Shown in pieces: positions 6,986-11,820 of a stretch of 11,820 nt of DNA. Where the stretch lies: assembly GCA_009926245.1 (NCBI GenBank), contig RFPG01000021.1, positions 1-11,820 of the forward strand, written 5' to 3'. The DNA is from Sphingobacteriia bacterium. Lineage in GTDB: Bacteria; Bacteroidota; Bacteroidia; UBA7662. Under the pieces are notes generated by a model. The model made no database searches and was not told where the DNA came from. It was given only the letters and a program-made list of their open reading frames with translations. Position numbers and translations under genes: made by a program. Numbering within the stretch: the stretch's first letter is position 1; every line of letters starts with the position of its first letter.

Positions 6986-9619
6986 ATGTCGGCCAAGTCC
7001 GCTAGTGAAACGCCCTTGATGAAGCAATACGCCCAAATCAAGGCTCGTTACCCCGGAGCCCTTCTGCTTTTTCGGGTGGGGGATTTCTACGAGACCTTTG
7101 GGGAAGATGCAGTCCAATGTTCCAAAGTCCTGGGCATCACCCTGACCAAACGCGCGAACGGCGCGGCCTCCGAAATAGCCCTGGCGGGTTTCCCCCATCA
7201 TTCCCTGGATCAGTACCTGCCTCGTCTGGTGCGATCCGGCCTGCGGGTGGCGGTTTGTGATCAAACCGAGGACCCCAAGGCCGCCAAAGGGATTGTCAAA
7301 AGAGAGGTGACCGAATTGGTTTCTCCCGCCGTTGCCTTTAGCGATTCGTTGCTGGACCATTCTCGTAACAATTATTTGGCGGCGGTGTATATCTCAGCTG
7401 GAGGCCTGGTGGGCTTGGCCTTTTGCGACGCCAGCACCGGGTCCTTTCAGGCAACGCAGGTGGACCCGGATCAAGCGATCGGCCTGCTTCAACGGTATGG
7501 GCCCCGGGAAGTTCTGGGCAGCAAACAAGGAAAGACAGCGTTAAAAGCCCAATTTGGAGAAGCATGGGCTTGGCAGTGGTTGGAGGATTGGGTATGGGAA
7601 AGCGATAGTGCACGCCAAAGAATCGAACGACAATTTCAAAGTCGTTCCATCAAGGGCTTTGGACTGGAGGGCATGGATGCCGCCCTGATGGCGGCCGGAG
7701 CCGTCCTCCATTACCTGAACGAAACCCGGCGGGATGGCCCCTTGCCTTTGGCGGGTTTATCCAGGTTGGATCCTGGGGAGTCCCTTTGGATGGATCCTTT
7801 TACCCTCAAGACGTTGGAATTATTGGAACCCCAACAAAGCGGGGGGATGTCCTTGGCAACTTGCCTGGATGACGCCGTTACGCCGATGGGGCAACGACTG
7901 CTTCGGCGTTGGTTGGCCTTCCCATTGCGCTCCCTCGAGGCGATCGAAGAACGATTGCGGGTGGTGGATTACCTGGTAGCGCATCCAGAGATTTGCGAGG
8001 AGCTTCGCAGGGTCCTGGAAGGAGTCGGGGACTTGGAGCGTATGGCGGCCCGGGTCGGGGTTTTGCGCTGTGGACCCCGTGAAATGGTTCAGGTAGCTCG
8101 TTCCCTCGAGGCGGCCTCTGCGGTCTGCGACCTGCTCAAGTCCGGGGATGCGTCGGCCCCCTGGCAGCCTTGGTTGCAGGGAATGGATCTCTGCGAAGAC
8201 TTGAAGGATCGTATTCATAACACATTGAGCGATAGCGCTCCTGCTCTTCTTTCCAAAGGAGGGGTCATCCGGGAGGGCTATCATCCCGAATTGGATGAAC
8301 TTCGCTCCTTGAAAGAAGACGCCAAGGGAACCATGCAACAGATGGTTCAGGACGAGATCCAAAGAACCCGCATTCCATCCCTCAAAATCAATTACAACCA
8401 GGTCTTTGGGTTTTATTTGGAAGTAACCCACGCCCACAAAGACAAGGTTCCTTTGAATTGGATCCGAAAGCAAACCTTGGTCAATGCCGAACGGTACATT
8501 ACCCCCGAATTGAAGGCCTTCGAAGAAAGGTACTTGACGGCGGACCATCGAATGCAGGAATTGGAATCGTCGCTTTACATCGAACTCCAACACCAAGCTT
8601 CCCTAGAGGTGCCCCGCTTGCAACAGACGGCCTCGCTCCTGGCCTCGTTGGATGTTCTTTTGGGCTTTGGGAACCTAGCCCTTCAGCGGGATTACCACCG
8701 ACCCCAACTTCGTCCACATGCGGGTATCCGTGTTCAGGCTTTGCGTCATCCTGTTCTGGAGCGACTCTTGCCGGCATCGCAGCCTTATGTCCCCAACGAC
8801 CTTGACCTGCATCCCGAAAAGGAACAAATTTGGATGATTACGGGGCCCAACATGGCGGGCAAGTCCGCATTGTTACGGCAAACGGGATTGATGGTGGTGA
8901 TGGCACAGGTTGGCTGCTACGTGGCCGCCCAATCGGCCGAAATCGGCTTGGTGGATAAGTTGTTCACTCGCGTTGGGGCCTCGGATAATTTGGCAGCCGG
9001 TGAATCCACGTTCATGGTCGAAATGCAAGAGATGGCAACCATTTTGCATCATATGACGGGCGAAAGTCTTTTGTTATTGGATGAAATTGGTCGTGGCACA
9101 TCCACCTACGACGGAATCAGTCTGGCTTGGGCTGTAGCAGCCTATTTGCACGAGCATCCTCGGCTACGGCCTCAGACCCTCTTTGCAACCCATTACCACG
9201 AACTCAATCGGATGGCCTCCCTCTATCCCCGCATGGCCAATTACCATGTGTCGGTGGCCGGTGAAGGGGATCATTTGCAATTTCTTCGAATTCTTCGACC
9301 CGGAGGCTCCTCCCATAGTTTTGGATTGCATGTCGCCCGCATGGCCGGTGTACCACCCGCTGTCTTGGACATGGCTCGAACGGTCTTGGCAGGCCTCGAA
9401 GCCGGTCGGGATATCCCGGGTTCAGATCCGGATACCCCAAGCGCGGGTTCCCGTTCGACCCGCCCCCTTCAATTGCAATTGTTTGAATCCGGCGATCCAG
9501 CCGAAGGCAGGTTGGCTGACGCCTTGCGTCAATTGAATATCAATGATTTGACCCCGCTCGAGGCCTTGCATTGGTTGGCCGAACAACAAACGCTGTTGGG
9601 TCGCAAGTCCCAAGCTTAG
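6986..9619 (+). CDS. mutS: DNA mismatch repair protein MutS
   Basis: MutS recognises mismatches and small loops and starts repair through MutL. At 877 residues it is a full-length MutS1. The mismatch-reading wedge FRVGDFYETF (29-38) has the F34-x-E36 pair. The connector domain follows at about 125-245 and the core with levers at about 255-560. The clamp around 425-540 includes NYNQVFGFYLEVT (469-481). The ATPase domain has Walker A TGPNMAGKS (619-627), the ASDNLAAGESTFMVEM signature (665-680), Walker B LLLLDEIGRGTS (695-706, D699/E700) and the H-loop FATHYHEL (H736). After the ATPase comes a linker with QLQLF (829-833), which matches the QLxLF sliding-clamp-binding consensus. A C-terminal oligomerisation segment (LTPLEALHWLAE, 855-866) follows. 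The ATG at 6986 gives a normal N-terminus; the upstream gene is divergent. It converges with the GT51 gene, with one base between the stop codons. Confidence 0.97.
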   Translation: MSAKSASETPLMKQYAQIKARYPGALLLFRVGDFYETFGEDAVQCSKVLGITLTKRANGAASEIALAGFPHHSLDQYLPRLVRSGLRVAVCDQTEDPKAAKGIVKREVTELVSPAVAFSDSLLDHSRNNYLAAVYISAGGLVGLAFCDASTGSFQATQVDPDQAIGLLQRYGPREVLGSKQGKTALKAQFGEAWAWQWLEDWVWESDSARQRIERQFQSRSIKGFGLEGMDAALMAAGAVLHYLNETRRDGPLPLAGLSRLDPGESLWMDPFTLKTLELLEPQQSGGMSLATCLDDAVTPMGQRLLRRWLAFPLRSLEAIEERLRVVDYLVAHPEICEELRRVLEGVGDLERMAARVGVLRCGPREMVQVARSLEAASAVCDLLKSGDASAPWQPWLQGMDLCEDLKDRIHNTLSDSAPALLSKGGVIREGYHPELDELRSLKEDAKGTMQQMVQDEIQRTRIPSLKINYNQVFGFYLEVTHAHKDKVPLNWIRKQTLVNAERYITPELKAFEERYLTADHRMQELESSLYIELQHQASLEVPRLQQTASLLASLDVLLGFGNLALQRDYHRPQLRPHAGIRVQALRHPVLERLLPASQPYVPNDLDLHPEKEQIWMITGPNMAGKSALLRQTGLMVVMAQVGCYVAAQSAEIGLVDKLFTRVGASDNLAAGESTFMVEMQEMATILHHMTGESLLLLDEIGRGTSTYDGISLAWAVAAYLHEHPRLRPQTLFATHYHELNRMASLYPRMANYHVSVAGEGDHLQFLRILRPGGSSHSFGLHVARMAGVPPAVLDMARTVLAGLEAGRDIPGSDPDTPSAGSRSTRPLQLQLFESGDPAEGRLADALRQLNINDLTPLEALHWLAEQQTLLGRKSQA

Positions 9620-9620
9620 T

Positions 9621-11588
9621 TTATTCCAGATCTTCTTCGTCCCAGTCCAGGGGATGGATGAGCAGGGTGCTATCCGGGACCGCCAGATGGCGATAAACCG
9701 AGGGGCGCAGCCCCACATCGCGACGGGCGGAGTCTTCGACCGGCAACCAACCTCGACGATAAAAACGATCCCTGATGGCGGTATAAATTCCGTTGCGAGG
9801 CGACACCTTGCCGTCGGGTTCTAACAAATGTTGAAGAACCCGGGGTCGCGGTACCAAACCGGCCAGAAATACACATTGAATGGGGTCAAGTTCCGAAGGG
9901 GACATATCAAAATAATGACGCGATGCTTCCCCAATCCCCCAGATATTTTCGCCAAATTCAATCACATTCAGATAAACCTCCATCATGCGGGTTTTGGTGG
10001 TTAGTCGTTGATTTTCGATCAGCCATGTCAACAAGAACTCTTCGGATTTGCGGGCAATGGTTTTCCGTGGATGCAAGAAGACGTTTTTGACGAGCTGCAT
10101 CGTGATGGTGCTGCCCCCGCGGGCAAATTTGCCTTGTCGGTAGTTCTGGGCAAGGCTGCGGCGAAATGCTTCGGGATAAAAGCCTTTGTGTTGATAGAAA
10201 TCCCCGTCCTCCCCCGTCATGACGGCCTGTTGCATGGCCAAAGGGATGCGATCCAAGGGGGTGTAATAGGGGTTGGAAGGGCCTACGGTGATGGTTCGTT
10301 GGGGCTGCCCGTTCCGAATGACGGTATGTTCAAAAGGACCGTTCATTCGACGTAAATCGGTGGATCCCATGCGGGTGATTTGGAAGCCTTTTTGATCCAG
10401 GGAACTGCGAAGTCGGCATTGTTGCGGGGCTTGGTCTTCGAGTTGTAGCGAAAAGCGGAAGCGCAGCTGACCTCGTGCTTGCATTCCCCGGGTTTTGTCA
10501 AAGAGGCCCTGCGGTAGGCTGGCCAGGAAAATCGTCGCGGGGCTCCAAGCGGTGGTCAAACGCAAATCCCAGCGAGCATCACGTCCCCGATCAGCCAGGG
10601 CATAGACCCGAACCGGCAGGCGGTTCATCCGAAAAACCGTTCCACTATCCACTTCTACGAAGTCGGACCCGGCTCGGCCTTTGAAACGACCGGACAAAAG
10701 AGGCAGGTGCACGGCATCGGCCGAAAGCCGCGGATGCTGGACTTGGATTCCGGTGGCTCTTCCATGGGCATTCCAGCTCAAGACGCCCTTTTCCATAACA
10801 AATTCCTTGATTGTCAGAATGCTCTCGCCCAACCCCAAGGTCAGCCCTAGTTTCCGTTGGACCCAAGGCACAAAAAAAGTTTTCTGACCCATGGGGGTCA
10901 ACCGCAGGGTCCCGGTGATGCTGCTTCGGTCCAAATTTCCTTCGAGCCGCACGGCGCCGCTCTCCTGATTTTCACGAACCTTCAATCGACCGTTGATTTG
11001 GTTGCTTTGGTAGGTCAAAAAGGGCAGTCCTATGCTGGTGATTAAGGTATCGTTCCGGTACGATACATACGAGTCTTTGATTTGAAAATCAGGGGGTAGG
11101 CGATCCAATATCTGGGTTGCAAAGTCGTAAATCCTTTGGTTGATCGGGGATTTAGGTTCGCTTCCCGTGGCTGTGGAATCTTGGGTTGGCTTGAGGAGAG
11201 GACAAATGTTACAGACGGACCCCGTTTGTACGGCCTGCAGGCGAAGGCCTTTCAGGTGAAGGCCTTGTAATCGGAGTTCTCCGGTCAGGAGTCGTAACAA
11301 AGCCGGCTTGGCTGTCATCTCCGCCACGGTGACCAAGGGTTTCTGTTGAAAAGTCACCGCCAAATCATGGATTTGTAGGGTCGCAAAACCACTGAATTCC
11401 AGTCGCTTCGATGATAATTGATAGCCTAGATTTTCGGAACGTTGGATGGCCTTTGTCCAGGCATAATCCAAGAGGCGATGCCTCAGACCGAACCATCCCA
11501 GCAGACCCAACCCGAACAGCAATCCTACCAAAAGGAGGGAGAACCAAGCACGGCGCCGCAATCGGCTGGAAAGAGGACCCAATCGCAT
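9621..11588 (-). CDS. Membrane-anchored biosynthetic peptidoglycan glycosyltransferase (GT51) with N-terminal AsmA-like region
   Basis: This 655-residue protein would polymerise lipid II into glycan strands on the periplasmic side of the inner membrane. The N-terminus has RLRRR (9-13), then one membrane helix (about 14-34). Residues 45-430 are a long beta-rich stretch. Its beginning (LSSKRLEFSGFATLQIHDLA at 58-77; LRLLTGELRLQGLHLKGLRL at 98-117) resembles AsmA proteins. The GT51 domain spans about 437-610. Catalytic E460 lies in TGEDGDFYQHKGF (458-470). GGSTITMQLVKNVFL (491-505) and RKSEE (513-517, second acidic site) follow, then EVYLNVIEFGENIWGIGEA (537-555). There is no transpeptidase domain, so it is monofunctional like MtgA, and cross-linking would need another PBP. 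A CxxC pair (C126, C129) lies in the AsmA-like part. The ATG at 11588 is 7 nt after the preceding hydrolase stop; longer in-frame starts would overlap that gene by about 100 nt. Confidence 0.88.
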   Translation of the reverse strand: MRLGPLSSRLRRRAWFSLLLVGLLFGLGLLGWFGLRHRLLDYAWTKAIQRSENLGYQLSSKRLEFSGFATLQIHDLAVTFQQKPLVTVAEMTAKPALLRLLTGELRLQGLHLKGLRLQAVQTGSVCNICPLLKPTQDSTATGSEPKSPINQRIYDFATQILDRLPPDFQIKDSYVSYRNDTLITSIGLPFLTYQSNQINGRLKVRENQESGAVRLEGNLDRSSITGTLRLTPMGQKTFFVPWVQRKLGLTLGLGESILTIKEFVMEKGVLSWNAHGRATGIQVQHPRLSADAVHLPLLSGRFKGRAGSDFVEVDSGTVFRMNRLPVRVYALADRGRDARWDLRLTTAWSPATIFLASLPQGLFDKTRGMQARGQLRFRFSLQLEDQAPQQCRLRSSLDQKGFQITRMGSTDLRRMNGPFEHTVIRNGQPQRTITVGPSNPYYTPLDRIPLAMQQAVMTGEDGDFYQHKGFYPEAFRRSLAQNYRQGKFARGGSTITMQLVKNVFLHPRKTIARKSEEFLLTWLIENQRLTTKTRMMEVYLNVIEFGENIWGIGEASRHYFDMSPSELDPIQCVFLAGLVPRPRVLQHLLEPDGKVSPRNGIYTAIRDRFYRRGWLPVEDSARRDVGLRPSVYRHLAVPDSTLLIHPLDWDEEDLE

Positions 11589-11595
11589 GCCCAAT

Positions 11596-11820
11596 TCAGC
11601 GTTCAAAAAACCGTCCCTCGTAGGGTTGCAGCGTGATATTCGCTGGCAATAGTTCCGGCCCACTTGGGGCGGGACTGTTGAGGGGGCCGGCCAGGGCACA
11701 GGTCCAGGGTCCAGTACGCAGAGCAGGAGGTACGTTGAAGGTGACGGCTCGGTTCCTCACGTTGATAACGGCCAAAGTGCTATCCGATCCGACTTGCTTT
11801 TGGAGGCATATCAAATCAGG
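11596..11820 (-). CDS. C-terminal end of a probable alpha-amylase-family glycoside hydrolase (cut by window end)
   Basis: Only the last 74 codons are in the window; the reading frame is open to the window edge. The residues look like the all-beta C-terminal domain of GH13-type enzymes: STLAVINVRNRAVTFNVP (12-29 of the fragment), a Trp within GPWTCALAG (36-44), and a final strand ANITLQPYEGRFFER (60-74). This matches the usual ending in which a segment of type 'vlvviN.s...v.v.lp' leads to 'l.l.Py...ll.r'. The catalytic barrel is outside the window, so the substrate (starch, glucosides or other) and even the exact family are inferred. The GT51 gene starts 7 nt after its stop codon, so the two are probably one transcript. 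Confidence 0.62.
   Translation of the reverse strand, partial: PDLICLQKQVGSDSTLAVINVRNRAVTFNVPPALRTGPWTCALAGPLNSPAPSGPELLPANITLQPYEGRFFER

Noticed and set aside
7820..8596. 258-codon open frame on the minus strand opposite mutS
   Set aside because: It is an antisense shadow of a highly conserved gene. The translation shows no recognisable domain and no start signal.
11589..11699. 37 extra N-terminal residues for the GT51 protein from an upstream in-frame start
   Set aside because: They would overlap the hydrolase coding region by about 100 nt and add a Pro/Cys-rich stretch before the membrane anchor. The ATG at 11588 directly precedes the basic residues and the helix.

Overview
This window of a moderately GC-rich bacterial chromosome carries ordinary chromosomal genes, densely packed on both strands. 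I see no mobile element, CRISPR array, tRNA or rRNA. Several features point to the phylum Bacteroidota or a close relative such as Rhodothermota or Balneolota. These are a TonB-dependent receptor with an N-terminal carboxypeptidase-regulatory-like domain, a folK gene next to a deoxynucleoside kinase of the DY-FYKS type, the N-terminus of the SppA, the lack of clear Shine-Dalgarno sequences, and two promoter-like sites matching the Bacteroidota consensus (TTG, 17-21 bases, TAnnTTTG).

Layout from left to right. (1) The minus-strand 5' part of sppA, a membrane-bound signal peptide peptidase, is cut by the window start. (2) Divergent from it, a plus-strand run holds folK (folate synthesis), a deoxynucleoside kinase (dNTP salvage), a large TonB-dependent outer-membrane receptor and selO (protein AMPylase). 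Spacing is 10 nt, 45 nt (with a weak terminator-like hairpin) and a 4-nt overlap. (3) A minus-strand TrmH/SpoU-family RNA methyltransferase converges on selO. (4) mutS lies on the plus strand, divergent from the methyltransferase. (5) A minus-strand pair converges on mutS with a single base between the stop codons. It consists of the C-terminal end of what looks like an alpha-amylase-family glycoside hydrolase, cut by the window end, and, 7 nt downstream, a membrane-anchored protein joining an AsmA-like region to a GT51 peptidoglycan glycosyltransferase.

The genes do not form one obvious pathway. They are housekeeping functions (folate, nucleotide salvage, mismatch repair, RNA modification) mixed with cell-envelope functions (SppA, receptor, GT51 protein). 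No gene-free stretch exceeds about 140 bases. I found no convincing undescribed multi-gene system. The points most worth a second look are the AsmA-GT51 architecture and its gene neighbour, the TTG start of selO overlapping the receptor stop codon, and a promoter that overrules the longest start of the methyltransferase gene.
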